DNA from: Gemmatimonadota bacterium | GTDB taxonomy: Bacteria > Gemmatimonadota > Gemmatimonadetes > Longimicrobiales > Gaopeijiaceae | Length of the DNA: 64,000 nucleotides | Direction: 5' to 3' | Assembly: GCA_022560615.1 (NCBI GenBank) | Contig: JADFSR010000003.1 | Location: 124,001-188,000, forward strand | Shown here: positions 1-8,838 of the stretch, piece by piece | How positions within the stretch are numbered: position 1 is the first letter of the stretch | Layout of the letters: each line of letters opens with the position of its first letter | Made by a program: the position numbers and the translations under genes | The notes under the pieces: generated by a model | What the model saw: only the letters and a program-made list of their open reading frames with translations | Told to the model about the DNA's origin: nothing | The model's database searches: none

Positions 1-2
1 AT

Positions 3-425
3 GATCTCGCCGAGCTCGATGAGGTAGAGAAGATTCTGTTGCCTGCCGAAGAACATCAGGGTGTCGCGCCGCTCCTCGACGCTTTGGGCGCGCTCGACGA
101 CTTAACGGGCGTCGGACTCACGGATCCGCTCGGGTGGTTCGCGGCGGCTGAGATCGCGCGGGACGACCTGGAGGCGCGTCCCTTGGCCCGGGGATTGTTT
201 CTCGCTTATGCCGACGCCGATCCGGACGATCCTTGGGTGCCGAAGGCACTGCTTGCGGCGCTCACGGTTGCGTTCGACGACACCGATCGTGCCTGGCTTC
301 TCGGGCGTCTGGAGACGCATGCTCGGAGCCCGTACGTTCTGGCCGCACGGGGCGCGCCCGCGCCGGGCTTCGAAGCGCTCGAGGAGGATTTGGCGCTGCG
401 TCTGAGGGAGATGAAGAACCGATGA
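3..425 (+). CDS. C-terminal part of an unrecognised protein (cut by window edge)
   Basis: The reading frame is open from base 3 to a TGA at 423-425, giving 140 visible residues with no start inside the window, so the gene begins upstream. The protein is acidic and Leu/Ala-rich, looks mostly helical, and ends in a charged helix. Its repeated Leu-Ala-Asp patterns would fit a TPR-like or other helical-repeat protein, but no family motif is recognised. The stop overlaps the pyrD start (ATGA), which implies translational coupling. It does not resemble PyrK, the usual partner of class 1B PyrD. Coding status is supported by the overlap and the uninterrupted frame; the function is unknown. Confidence 0.7.
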   Translation, partial: DLAELDEVEKILLPAEEHQGVAPLLDALGALDDLTGVGLTDPLGWFAAAEIARDDLEARPLARGLFLAYADADPDDPWVPKALLAALTVAFDDTDRAWLLGRLETHARSPYVLAARGAPAPGFEALEEDLALRLREMKNR

Positions 426-1360
426 GGTTGGAGACCGAGCTGTTCGGCGTCCGGTTCCAAAATCCGGTGCTTCTGGCGGCAGGCACGTGCGGTTTCGGTC
501 AAGAGTTGAGTGAGGTCGTCGATCTCGAATCGCTGGGCGGCTTGGTGACCAAGTCAGTGACGGTGGAGCCGCGCGTCGGGAACGCGGCGCCCCGGGTGGC
601 CGAGTTCGGCGGGGGGATGCTCAACTCCATCGGCCTCACGAATCCGGGCCTCGCGCTTACCAAGCGTGAAAAGCTGCCCTGGCTACGAAGCAACGTGCGC
701 AACGCTCAGGTGCTCGTGAGCCTCGCTGGTCATACGGTCGAGGAGTACTTCGAGCTGATCGAGGGCCTCGACGGCGAAGACGGCTTTCTCGGCTTCGAGG
801 TGAACCTGTCGTGCCCCAACGACGCCAAACGAGGTGGCCCGCCCTTTGCGCTCGACGTCACCGCCGTCGCCGAGATCCTCGCGGGGTGTCGGGTGCGAAC
901 CCAGCGGCCGCTTCTCGCCAAGTTGGCCCCCAACGACCCGGATTTGGCCGGGACCGCGCGCGTCGCCACCGACTCGGGTGCCGATGGTCTTACGCTCGTG
1001 AACACTCTCCCAGGTCTCCTGCTACGTAGTGATACGGGCGAGCCCGAGTTGGGAGCGGGGACGGGGGGAGTGAGCGGTCCCGCGCTCAGACCGGTCGGCT
1101 TGAGGGCGGTGCAAGAGGCTCGGAAGGCGACGGACCTGCCTCTCCTAGGCGTCGGCGGAGTGCTGGCTGCGGAGGACGCGGTCGCCTATGCCCGTGCGGG
1201 GGCCTCGCTCGTTCAGATCGGGACCGCCACGTTTGCTGCGCCCCGCGCGGCAGAGATGGTCGTGGCCGGCCTCGCGAGCTGGGGACGCCGGCACCGAGTC
1301 GGCGCGTGGACCGACCTGATGACGGAATCCCCCAACCGAGAGAGTGCGTGGCAGACGTAA
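422..1360 (+). CDS. pyrD: Dihydroorotate dehydrogenase, class 1 (PyrD/PyrDB-like)
   Basis: This TIM-barrel flavoprotein of 312 residues oxidises dihydroorotate to orotate in de novo pyrimidine synthesis. The motif NLSCPN at residues 128-133 carries Cys131, the catalytic base of class 1 cytosolic enzymes; class 2 membrane enzymes have Ser there. TKS at 43-45 matches a conserved FMN-binding Lys, and the C-terminal GVGG and QIGT segments match the FMN phosphate site. The ATG at 422 overlaps the preceding stop by 4 bp. A longer in-frame extension upstream is possible but lacks family similarity. The next gene is pyrF, which overlaps this one. No pyrK is visible, so the electron acceptor (class 1A or 1B) is not settled. 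Confidence 0.93.
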   Translation: MRLETELFGVRFQNPVLLAAGTCGFGQELSEVVDLESLGGLVTKSVTVEPRVGNAAPRVAEFGGGMLNSIGLTNPGLALTKREKLPWLRSNVRNAQVLVSLAGHTVEEYFELIEGLDGEDGFLGFEVNLSCPNDAKRGGPPFALDVTAVAEILAGCRVRTQRPLLAKLAPNDPDLAGTARVATDSGADGLTLVNTLPGLLLRSDTGEPELGAGTGGVSGPALRPVGLRAVQEARKATDLPLLGVGGVLAAEDAVAYARAGASLVQIGTATFAAPRAAEMVVAGLASWGRRHRVGAWTDLMTESPNRESAWQT

Positions 1361-2043
1361 TCGTGGCGCTGGACTACCCGTCGGCGGAGGAGGCGCTCGC
1401 GATGGTCGAGCAGCTGGGTCAACCGGCGACGTTCTACAAGGTCGGACTCGAGCTGTACACTCGTGGTGGCCCCAGCGTCGTCGAGTCGCTGGCCGCCCTG
1501 GGCAAGCGGGTCTTCCTCGACCTCAAGCTGCACGATATCCCCAATACGGTCGCAGGCGCCGTGCGCTCCGCTTCGGAGTTGGGCGTGGACCTCTTGACGG
1601 TGCACACCGCAGGGGGCCCCGCGATGCTCGAAGCGGCGGCAGAGGCGTCCGGTCCCGACATGCGGATCCTCGGCGTAACGCTGCTGACCTCTCTCACGTC
1701 GACCGATCTGGAAGTCGTTTGGGGAAGGGAGATCCGATCGATTCGGGAGGAGGTCGGGCGGCTTACCGATCTGGCTGTCGCGTGCGAGCTCGACGGAGTC
1801 GTCGCGTCGGCCCTGGAGGTTTCATGGATACGGAACCGCGTCGAGCAGGACTTCCTGGTGGTCACGCCCGGAATCCGGCCCACGGGGGCCGATCGAGGGG
1901 ATCAGAGGCGGGTAGCCACGCCCGCCGACGCGGTCTCGGCGGGTTCCGACTACCTGGTGGTCGGGCGGCCGGTCACGCAGGCCGACGATCCGGTTGCGGC
2001 CCTGGCGGCCCTGCTTGCCGAGCTGGGGTCGGATGACTCTTAG
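1348..2043 (+). CDS. pyrF: Orotidine 5'-phosphate decarboxylase
   Basis: This enzyme decarboxylates OMP to UMP, the last step of UMP synthesis. The motif DLKLHDIPNTV (from residue 58) holds the catalytic Asp58, Lys60 and Asp63, and Lys31 completes the charged network. A phosphate-binding region is seen near the C-terminus (TPGIRP and VVGRPVTQA). With the GTG at 1348 the protein has 231 residues, typical of the type 1 family, and starts just before the first beta strand (ADVIVALDYP). A GTG at 1306 would add 14 non-conserved residues. It overlaps pyrD by 13 bp and cysS by 11 bp, so these genes are probably co-transcribed and translationally coupled. Confidence 0.94.
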   Translation: MADVIVALDYPSAEEALAMVEQLGQPATFYKVGLELYTRGGPSVVESLAALGKRVFLDLKLHDIPNTVAGAVRSASELGVDLLTVHTAGGPAMLEAAAEASGPDMRILGVTLLTSLTSTDLEVVWGREIRSIREEVGRLTDLAVACELDGVVASALEVSWIRNRVEQDFLVVTPGIRPTGADRGDQRRVATPADAVSAGSDYLVVGRPVTQADDPVAALAALLAELGSDDS

Positions 2044-3466
2044 GGTCCACAACACCGCCACGCGATCGCTCCAGGACTTCGAGCCGCTCGAGGCCGGTAC
2101 CGTACGTGTGTACGGCTGCGGCCCAACGCTCTACGACGACGCGCACATCGGCAATTTCCGAACATTCCTCTTCTTCGACCTGGTGCACCGCTATCTGGAG
2201 TGGAGCGGCTACGACGTCCACTTCGTCATGAACCTCACGGACGTGGACGACAAAGTCATCGAGTCGGCCGTCGAGTCGGGGATGACGGTCACCGAGAAGA
2301 CCGCGCCCTTCGGCGAGGGCTTTCTCGCAGATTCGAGGACGCTCGGCATCCGCCCGGCCGAGTGCTATCCCAGGGCGACGGACTACATTGGGAGGATGGT
2401 CGACTTCGTGCAGCGGTTGGTCGACGGTGGGCACGCATATCCCGCGGACGACGGAGCGGTGTACTTCTCGATTGCGAGCTTTGCGGATTATGGGAAGCTG
2501 AAGGGCATCGACACTTCGACGCTCAAGGTGGGCGCACGCGTCGCGCACGACGAGTACGACAAGGAAGATGCCCGCGACTTCGCGCTCTGGAAGGCCGCGA
2601 CGGCCGAGGACGAACAGGTCGGGGCCGCGTGGGATTCTCCATGGGGCCGGGGTCGGCCGGGTTGGCATCTCGAATGCTCGGTGATGAGCACGACCGAGCT
2701 AGGCGACACCCTCGACATGCACCTGGGGGGTGAGGACCTCGTCTTCCCCCATCATGAAAACGAGATCGCACAGTCTGAGGCTGCGACCGGGCGTCCTTTC
2801 GTTCGAAACTGGATGCATGTGAAGCACTTGTTCGTCGACGGCAAGAAGATGTCGAAGTCCCTCGGCAACTTCATCACGCTGCGTGAGCTGCTCGACGAAG
2901 GTCACGACCCCGCGGCGATCCGGCATCTACTCATCTCGTCACACTACCGCGGAGACCTGAACTTCACGCGGCAGGGTCTGGAGGCCTCGGGCGCCGCACT
3001 GCAGCGCCTGCTCGACTTCGAGAGCCGCTTGAAGGGGATCGCTGTGGACGCCACCGCGGATCCGTCGGGGCTTCCCGAAGCTGCGAACCAGGCGCTGGAG
3101 TCATTCCGTGCCGCCATGGACAACGACTTCAACTCGGCTGACGCGCTCGCGGTCGTCTTCGTGTTCGTCAGCTCGGTGAACGCCGCATTGGACGGCCACG
3201 GGGCGGTTTCGGCGTCGGATCGTGATGCCGCGCTCGACGCGCTCCACTCCATGGACGCGGTGCTCGCGCTACTCGAAGTCGCGCACGCCTCCCGGGCAAT
3301 TGACGACGAGCTGGCCGCCTACGTCGAGGGGAGGATCCAGGAGCGTACCGAGGCGAGGGCGAACAAGGACTTCGCCACCTCGGACGCGATCCGGGACGAG
3401 CTGGCGGGCAAGGGCATCGTCCTGGAGGACGGTCCGGATGGGACTCGGTGGAAGGTGGTGGGATAG
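2033..3466 (+). CDS. cysS: Cysteinyl-tRNA synthetase
   Basis: This class Ia synthetase charges tRNA-Cys. HIGN at residues 38-41 is the HIGH signature and GKKMSKS further on is the KMSKS loop. Cys29 (YGCGPT), the Cys in WHLECS and the HHENE segment form the conserved zinc site that selects cysteine. The protein has 477 residues, close to the usual 460-480. The ATG at 2033 starts immediately before the conserved LRVHNT strand, whereas the upstream in-frame start lies inside pyrF. The helical DALR-type and C-terminal anticodon-binding region is complete. Confidence 0.96.
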   Translation: MTLRVHNTATRSLQDFEPLEAGTVRVYGCGPTLYDDAHIGNFRTFLFFDLVHRYLEWSGYDVHFVMNLTDVDDKVIESAVESGMTVTEKTAPFGEGFLADSRTLGIRPAECYPRATDYIGRMVDFVQRLVDGGHAYPADDGAVYFSIASFADYGKLKGIDTSTLKVGARVAHDEYDKEDARDFALWKAATAEDEQVGAAWDSPWGRGRPGWHLECSVMSTTELGDTLDMHLGGEDLVFPHHENEIAQSEAATGRPFVRNWMHVKHLFVDGKKMSKSLGNFITLRELLDEGHDPAAIRHLLISSHYRGDLNFTRQGLEASGAALQRLLDFESRLKGIAVDATADPSGLPEAANQALESFRAAMDNDFNSADALAVVFVFVSSVNAALDGHGAVSASDRDAALDALHSMDAVLALLEVAHASRAIDDELAAYVEGRIQERTEARANKDFATSDAIRDELAGKGIVLEDGPDGTRWKVVG

Positions 3467-3468
3467 AT

Positions 3469-3831
3469 GTGAGTCGAGACCCGGAAGGCCCCGTCGGCGC
3501 GTGGGATGAGCTCGAGCGCCGTCGCGTACTTCGAGTCGCGGTGGCATACCTGGCCGCGGCTTTCACCATTGTGCAGGCAGCAGACTTGTGGCTGCCCGGC
3601 CTGAGCGCGCCCGACTGGGCCGTCCGCTTCGTGTTGGGTGCCGCGGTGCTGGGGTTTCCGGTCGCTATCGTGCTAGCGTGGACCTACGATGTTTCGCCTG
3701 AAGGCATCGAGAAGACGCCGGAGGATGCAACCGCCGACCCGACCTACGACGCGGGTCCGGGAAGGCTTTGGGCCGCGTTCGTGCTAGCGGCCGGCGCAAT
3801 AGGTGCCGTGCTCTGGACGATGCGTCGCTGA
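3469..3831 (+). CDS. Small integral membrane protein with three predicted helices
   Basis: This 120-residue protein has an N-terminal ELERRRVLRVAVAY segment, a first helix around residues 26-44, a second around 50-71 ending in WTYDVSPEGIEK, and a third near the C-terminus (LWAAFVLAAGAIGAV). The pattern E-L-x-R-R-x-V-x-R-V-A-x-A-Y ... Q-x-A-D ... P-x-W ... FP-x-A-x-V-L-A-W-x-[YF]-x-[VL]-[ST]-P-E-G-I is the membrane domain usually found at the N-terminus of larger proteins carrying TPR, TolB-like or cyclase domains. Here it stands alone. The GTG at 3469 begins 2 nt after the cysS stop; an in-frame GTG at 3448 would overlap cysS. The function is unknown. The last helix ends 20 bp before the tRNA cluster. 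Confidence 0.75.
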   Translation: MSRDPEGPVGAWDELERRRVLRVAVAYLAAAFTIVQAADLWLPGLSAPDWAVRFVLGAAVLGFPVAIVLAWTYDVSPEGIEKTPEDATADPTYDAGPGRLWAAFVLAAGAIGAVLWTMRR

Positions 3832-3851
3832 CCCGTAGCTTTCTTGCCCGC

Positions 3852-3924
3852 GCTGGCGTAGCTCAACTGGTAGAGCAGCTGATTTGTAATCAGCAGGTTG
3901 GGGGTTCGAGTCCCTTCGCCAGCT
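3852..3924 (+). tRNA. tRNA-Thr (anticodon TGT)
   Basis: The sequence folds into a full cloverleaf. The acceptor stem GCTGGCG pairs with CGCCAGC, the anticodon arm GCTGA/TCAGC has the loop TTTGTAA, and the T-loop is TTCGAGT. Anticodon TGT reads ACA. No CCA is encoded. It is first in a Thr-Tyr-Gly-Thr-tuf series matching E. coli thrU. Confidence 0.96.
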
Positions 3925-3941
3925 TGCCTCGATTCACAGCC

Positions 3942-3957
3942 CTCTCGGGGCCGAGAG
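3942..3957 (+). other. Small hairpin between tRNA-Thr and tRNA-Tyr
   Basis: CTCTCG and CGAGAG form a perfect 6-bp stem around a GGGC tetraloop, 17 bases after the first tRNA. It could be a processing signal or stabilise the tRNA precursor end. There is no T-tract, so termination is unlikely. Confidence 0.4.
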
Positions 3958-3985
3958 ACCCATGCGATCAGGCGCTTTTCGGCCC

Positions 3986-4020
3986 TTTACGCCTCCAGCG
4001 ACCCGAGTTACCTTTTTATG
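3986..4020 (+). promoter_or_regulatory. Possible promoter between the tRNA genes
   Basis: TTTACG is followed after 17 bp by TACCTTTTTATG. The second element resembles the -10 of the rpsL promoter in this window (TACCTTTATG) and the TAnnTTTG -7 element known from Bacteroidetes. It would serve tRNA-Tyr, tRNA-Gly, tRNA-Thr and tuf1. A terminator-like hairpin starts only 15 bases after the candidate -10, which weakens the call. Confidence 0.33.
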
Positions 4021-4034
4021 CTCGTTCGCAAAAG

Positions 4035-4064
4035 GCCGCCTCAGTCGCCTGGGGGCGGCTCTTT
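4035..4064 (+). terminator. Terminator-like hairpin between tRNA-Thr and tRNA-Tyr
   Basis: GCCGCC (4035-4040) and GGCGGC (4054-4059) form a GC-only stem with a 13-base loop, followed by TCTTTT. It could partly terminate transcription after the first tRNA, or act as an attenuator before tRNA-Tyr. The T-tract is short. Confidence 0.5.
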
Positions 4065-4133
4065 TCCGCATTTAGGAGGTGGTGCGGAGAGGTCGGCCGG
4101 GCGCCCCGATGGGACGGTTCGGGTGCGAGAGCC

Positions 4134-4215
4134 GGTGGGGTACCGAAGCGGTCAAACGGGGCAGACTGTAAATCTGCTGGCATAGCCTTCGGAGGTTCGA
4201 ATCCTCCCCCCACCA
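4134..4215 (+). tRNA. tRNA-Tyr (anticodon GTA)
   Basis: This is a class II tRNA with a long variable arm. The acceptor stem GGTGGGG pairs with CCCCACC, the anticodon arm GCAGA/TCTGC has loop CTGTAAA with anticodon GTA, and the variable arm TGGCATAGCCTTC precedes GGAGG-TTCGAAT-CCTCC. CCA is not encoded. It corresponds to tyrU in the E. coli tufB transcript. Confidence 0.96.
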
Positions 4216-4254
4216 CTTCGTGTCTCGCTGACAGAAGAGGATAGGGGAGGCGCT

Positions 4255-4328
4255 GCGGGAGTAGCTCAGTTGGCTAGAGCATCAGCCTTCCAAGCTGAGG
4301 GTCGCGGGTTCGAGTCCCGTCTCCCGCT
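4255..4328 (+). tRNA. tRNA-Gly (anticodon TCC)
   Basis: A full cloverleaf is present: acceptor GCGGGAG with CTCCCGC, anticodon arm TCAGC/GCTGA with loop CTTCCAA (anticodon TCC, reads GGA and GGG), and T-arm GCGGG-TTCGAGT-CCCGT. CCA is not encoded. It corresponds to glyT in the E. coli order. Confidence 0.96.
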
Positions 4329-4363
4329 TGTAGCGAAGCAGCTGACTAAAAGAATCGATGCGC

Positions 4364-4435
<72 letters not shown>

Positions 4436-4436
4436 T

Positions 4437-4454
4437 GCTGCCGTATTCGGTAGC
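4437..4454 (+). other. Hairpin between tRNA-Thr and tuf1
   Basis: GCTGCCG and CGGTAGC form a 7-bp stem with one G-U pair around a TATT loop, right after the tRNA 3' end. A processing site separating the tRNA precursor from the tuf mRNA is the most natural role. This is inferred from position only. Confidence 0.4.
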
Positions 4455-4479
4455 GGAAAAACACGACCCGACTTAGAGA

Positions 4480-5866
<1,387 letters not shown>

Positions 5867-6128
5867 ATGAGTTGGGGCACGGGGAACACGAGTTTGTATG
5901 AAGACCAAGACGGTGGCCCAACCACCGTGCGAAAGAGAGAGCATCTCAGAAGAAAACGGTCGAGGGGACCGCAGACCCGTCCCCCGCTCTGACGACGCTC
6001 TGCTGCGCGTAGCAGCAGAGAGAGGCAAGCGGAGGAAGTAGGAGAACGGGAGTGACAAGCGGCCGAACGGCTGAGGAAGAGCGGGGGACGGGTCTACGGT
6101 CCCCCCTCCACGAGAGGAAAAGAAAGGG
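5867..6128 (+). promoter_or_regulatory. Structured leader between tuf1 and rpmG
   Basis: No gene is seen here. The stretch is dominated by paired repeats: ACGGTGG/CCACCGT (5910-5916 and 5922-5928), a 27-bp inverted repeat with one mismatch (5964-5990 and 6078-6104), and a 9-bp perfect hairpin inside its loop (5998-6020). The last arm ends 24 bp before the rpmG ATG. It would form a very stable structure in the leader of the rpmG-secE-nusG-rplKAJL-rpoBC mRNA. Possible roles are feedback control by a ribosomal protein, an RNase III processing site, or a small inverted-repeat element. Confidence 0.55.
5964..6104 (+). repeat. 27-bp inverted repeat upstream of rpmG
   Basis: Arm 5964-5990 and arm 6078-6104 pair at 26 of 27 positions; the mismatch is C5972 opposite A6096. 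The arms contain GGGGACCG and CCCGTCCCCCGCTCT. The 87-base loop contains the hairpin CTCTGCTGC-GCGTA-GCAGCAGAG. The core GGGACCGCAG recurs in the rpsJ leader hairpin. No open reading frame or transposase lies inside. Confidence 0.85.
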
Positions 6129-6278
6129 ATGCGCGACAAAGTGATCCTTGCCTGTCAGGAGTGTAAGGAGAGGAACTACAACAAGACGAAGAACAAGCGT
6201 CTCCACCCCGAGCGCGTGGAGTACCGGAAGTACTGCCCTCGGTGCCGGACGCACACGCAGCACAAGGAAACGAAGTAG
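6129..6278 (+). CDS. rpmG: 50S ribosomal protein L33, zinc form
   Basis: This is a 49-residue protein of the large subunit near the E site. Cys9-x-x-Cys12 and Cys36-x-x-Cys39 form the zinc ribbon of the C+ type. The pattern KERNY-x-x-x-KNKR is typical of L33. The ATG follows GAAAGGG. It precedes secE by 2 bp, the usual rpmG-secE-nusG order. The mRNA leader holds a large inverted repeat. Confidence 0.94.
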   Translation: MRDKVILACQECKERNYNKTKNKRLHPERVEYRKYCPRCRTHTQHKETK

Positions 6279-6280
6279 CG

Positions 6281-6493
6281 ATGGTTGTTGTCGAGAAAAT
6301 CCAGGAAACGAAGACCTTCGTGGAGGAGTGCTGGATCGAGCTCCAGAAGGTGACGTGGCCTGACGCGGATCAGCTCCGGAGCGCGACCATCGTGGTCGTG
6401 GCTTTCACGATCGTGGTCTCGATCATCATCTGGATGATGGACAAGTTCTCTGGTTGGGTTGTGGGGTTGATCATGGGGATCTTCGGAGCCTGA
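6281..6493 (+). CDS. secE: Preprotein translocase subunit SecE
   Basis: This 70-residue clamp subunit of SecYEG is the short single-helix form. The amphipathic segment FVEECWIELQKVTWPD is the conserved SecE signature just before the membrane helix at about residues 35-55. A second weak hydrophobic stretch ends the protein. The ATG at 6281 begins at the conserved region. The stop overlaps the nusG ATG by one base. Confidence 0.94.
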   Translation: MVVVEKIQETKTFVEECWIELQKVTWPDADQLRSATIVVVAFTIVVSIIIWMMDKFSGWVVGLIMGIFGA

Positions 6494-7047
6494 TGGCTGA
6501 GACTGCGGCGGAAACGCGCTGGTACGCGATCCAGACCTATTCCGGGCACGAGAACAAGGTCCAGCGGCTCATTGAGCGCCGGATCGAGGATGAGCCGGGC
6601 GAGGGGGACGCGCAGGAGATCCGCGAGGTTCTGGTCCCGACGCAGGAAGTGACCGAGATCCGCAGCGGGAAGCGTGTGACCGTTACGAAGCGACTTTACC
6701 CCGGCTATGTGCTGGTAGAGATGGTTCTGAACGAACGGACCCAGTACGTGATCAACAACATCCAGGGCGTGATCAAGTTCGTTGGGCAGGGGCGTGTACC
6801 TCAGCCGCTGCGCGAAGAAGAGATCAACAAGATTCTCGGCGTCGAGGTCGAGACCGAGACTCAAGACCGCGAGGAGATTCTCTTCCACGTGGACCAGGTC
6901 GTCGAAGTCACGCAGGGGCCGTTCACGGACTTCAGTGGAACGGTTCAGGAGGTGTATGCCGACAAGGGGAAGGTCAAGGTCGAGATATCGCTGTTCGGTC
7001 GACCGACCTCCGTCGAGCTCGATTACACGGACCTGAAGGGTTACTAG
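6493..7047 (+). CDS. nusG: Transcription termination/antitermination factor NusG
   Basis: NusG binds RNA polymerase, promotes processive elongation and links to Rho or the ribosome. The 184 residues contain the NGN domain (starting RWYAIQTYSGHENKV) and a C-terminal KOW domain (VTQGPFTDFSGTVQEV). The motif LYPGYVLVEM is the polymerase-binding part of NGN. The ATG at 6493 gives the standard N-terminus. The rplK start follows 3 bp after the stop. Confidence 0.96.
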   Translation: MAETAAETRWYAIQTYSGHENKVQRLIERRIEDEPGEGDAQEIREVLVPTQEVTEIRSGKRVTVTKRLYPGYVLVEMVLNERTQYVINNIQGVIKFVGQGRVPQPLREEEINKILGVEVETETQDREEILFHVDQVVEVTQGPFTDFSGTVQEVYADKGKVKVEISLFGRPTSVELDYTDLKGY

Positions 7048-7050
7048 ACG

Positions 7051-7476
7051 ATGGCGAGAAAAGTCATTGGCTTCATCAAGCTCCATGTGCCGGGTGGCCA
7101 AGCCAACCCGGCGCCGCCGGTCGGTCCCGCTTTGGGCCAACACGGTGTCAACATCATGGAGTTCTGCAAGCAGTTCAACGCGAAAACCCAGGACAAGCAG
7201 GGCATCACGATCCCTGTGGAGATCACTGTTTACGCGGACCGGTCCTTCTCGTTCATCACCAAGACGCCGCCGGCGTCGGTGTTGATCTTGCGCGCGATCG
7301 GGCTGCCGAAGGGCTCTGGTGAGCCCAATCGCGAGAAGGTCGGAAAGATCTCCCGGGGGCAGCTCGAAGAGATTGCATCGACCAAGATGGAAGACCTCAA
7401 TGCCAACGACATGGACGCCGCCGTGCAGATGATCGCCGGCACGGCCAGATCGATGGGTGTGGAAGTAGAGGGGTAG
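7051..7476 (+). CDS. rplK: 50S ribosomal protein L11
   Basis: This 141-residue protein of the GTPase-associated centre binds 23S rRNA together with L10-L7/L12. It shows the proline-rich hinge [15 protein letters not shown] and the C-terminal rRNA-binding motif. The Lys-rich N-terminus, normally trimethylated by PrmA, is intact. No L1-type leader fits before it, since only 3 bp separate it from nusG. Confidence 0.97.
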   Translation: MARKVIGFIKLHVPGGQANPAPPVGPALGQHGVNIMEFCKQFNAKTQDKQGITIPVEITVYADRSFSFITKTPPASVLILRAIGLPKGSGEPNREKVGKISRGQLEEIASTKMEDLNANDMDAAVQMIAGTARSMGVEVEG

Positions 7477-7497
7477 CAGCCACGGACCCCGCCCAGA

Positions 7498-7525
7498 CCA
7501 CCGGCTGAGAGCCGTCAGGCGGTGG
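7498..7525 (+). promoter_or_regulatory. Nested stem-loop between rplK and rplA
   Basis: CCACCG (7498-7503) pairs with CGGTGG (7520-7525). A second hairpin, GGCT-GAG-AGCC, can form at 7503-7513. It lies in the 75-bp space before rplA. L1 often regulates the rplK-rplA unit by binding its mRNA, and this is the only structured spot there. The match to a known L1 site was not established. Confidence 0.3.
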
Positions 7526-7551
7526 GAGGGTTCACGAACGGCTCGTAAGAG

Positions 7552-8250
7552 ATGGCTACAACAGGCAAACGTTACGCTTCCGCACGCTCCGGCGTCCCGG
7601 TGGGCGTCAAGTTCGCTCCTGACGAGGCGGTCAGGCTCGTCAAGGAGCTCGCGTTCGCGAACTTCGATGAAACCGTCGAAGTCGCGACTCGACTCGGGGT
7701 CGATCCCCGACAGGCAGACCAACTAGTGCGCGGCACCGTCGTTCTCCCTCACGGGACGGGCAAGGCCGTGCGCGTTCTTGTCATCGCCCAGGGTGAGAAG
7801 GAGACAGAGGCAATGGAGGCCGGCGCGGACTATGTGGGTGTCGAGTACCTCGAGAAGATCCAAAGCGGGTGGCTGGATTTCGACGTCTGCGTTGCGACCC
7901 CGGACCTCATGGGCAAAGTCGGCCCCCTGGGCCGGGTGCTCGGTCCTCGCGGGCTGATGCCGACTCCGAAAGCCGGGACCGTGACATTCGACGTCGGTCG
8001 GGCGGTCAGCGAGATCAAGGCGGGCAAGATCGAGTTCAGAGTCGACAAGACCGGGAACGTGCATGCGCCGATCGGGAAGGTGTCGTTCTCGGAAGATCAG
8101 TTGAAGGACAACCTGGGCGCCTTCATGGACCAGATCGTGCGTTCGAAGCCCTCCGCAGCCAAGGGCACGTACCTCAGGAGCGTGACGGTCTCCAGCACCA
8201 TGGGACCGGGCGTCGCCATCGACCCCAACCTGTACCGCAAGGGGGCCTGA
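7552..8250 (+). CDS. rplA: 50S ribosomal protein L1
   Basis: L1 forms the mobile stalk that moves deacylated tRNA from the E site and commonly represses its own operon. The length of 232 residues is standard. The signature [18 protein letters not shown] is present, and the N- and C-terminal halves form domain I around domain II. The TGA overlaps the rplJ ATG by one base, so no intergenic L10 leader exists between these genes. Confidence 0.97.
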   Translation: MATTGKRYASARSGVPVGVKFAPDEAVRLVKELAFANFDETVEVATRLGVDPRQADQLVRGTVVLPHGTGKAVRVLVIAQGEKETEAMEAGADYVGVEYLEKIQSGWLDFDVCVATPDLMGKVGPLGRVLGPRGLMPTPKAGTVTFDVGRAVSEIKAGKIEFRVDKTGNVHAPIGKVSFSEDQLKDNLGAFMDQIVRSKPSAAKGTYLRSVTVSSTMGPGVAIDPNLYRKGA

Positions 8251-8777
8251 TGGACCGCACGACGAAAGAGAGCTTCGTCTCGGATCTCCGCGACCGCATC
8301 AACAAGGCGCCGGTGGTCTACCTGACGGACTTCACGGGGCTCGACGTGAAAGCGATGACGGCGCTGCGTCGGTCCATCAAGGCGTCGGGTGCCGAGTACC
8401 TCGTCGTCAAGAACCGTCTCGCCAAGCGAGCCTTTGCGGAGACGGAGCTTCCGGACATCTCAGGGAGTCTCGAGGGGCCGACGGGCATGGTGTTCGGATA
8501 CGAGGACGTGGTGGCGCCTGCCAAGGCGCTCAGCGATTTCGCGAGGGACCACGATCAGAAGCCGGTGTTCAAGCTCGGGATCATGGACAACAAGATCCTG
8601 CCGGCCGAGCAGGTGGACGCGATCGCGAAGCTGCCGTCACGGGCCGTGCTCTACTCGATGCTTGCCGGCGTGTTGGAGGCCCCGATGGCTGCTCTCGCGA
8701 GCGCGCTCGAGGCCAAGCTTCAGGAGATGGCCGGACTGATCGATGCCCTCAGAGAAGAGCGCGAGAAGGCAGGCTGA
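8250..8777 (+). CDS. rplJ: 50S ribosomal protein L10
   Basis: L10 is the base of the L7/L12 stalk. The 175 residues show the conserved N-terminal region ([18 protein letters not shown]) and the KNRLAKRA motif. The long C-terminal helix binds L7/L12 dimers. The gene overlaps rplA by one base. In E. coli the L10-binding leader precedes rplJ; here there is no room for it, so any feedback site must lie within rplA or elsewhere. Confidence 0.97.
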   Translation: MDRTTKESFVSDLRDRINKAPVVYLTDFTGLDVKAMTALRRSIKASGAEYLVVKNRLAKRAFAETELPDISGSLEGPTGMVFGYEDVVAPAKALSDFARDHDQKPVFKLGIMDNKILPAEQVDAIAKLPSRAVLYSMLAGVLEAPMAALASALEAKLQEMAGLIDALREEREKAG

Positions 8778-8838
8778 ACAAACAGGGTCAACCCAATCGC
8801 CGGCAGACAGCCGGGTGAATCAGGAGGAAGCAGGAACC

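Noticed and set aside
233-421. Upstream extension of pyrD
   Set aside because: It overlaps the preceding gene completely in another frame and has an Arg/Gly/Ala composition typical of a shadow frame. PyrD similarity starts at 422.
5964-6104. Insertion sequence or MITE bounded by the 27-bp inverted repeat
   Set aside because: There is no transposase, no clear target-site duplication, and only one copy in the window. A MITE-like origin stays possible but is not supported.
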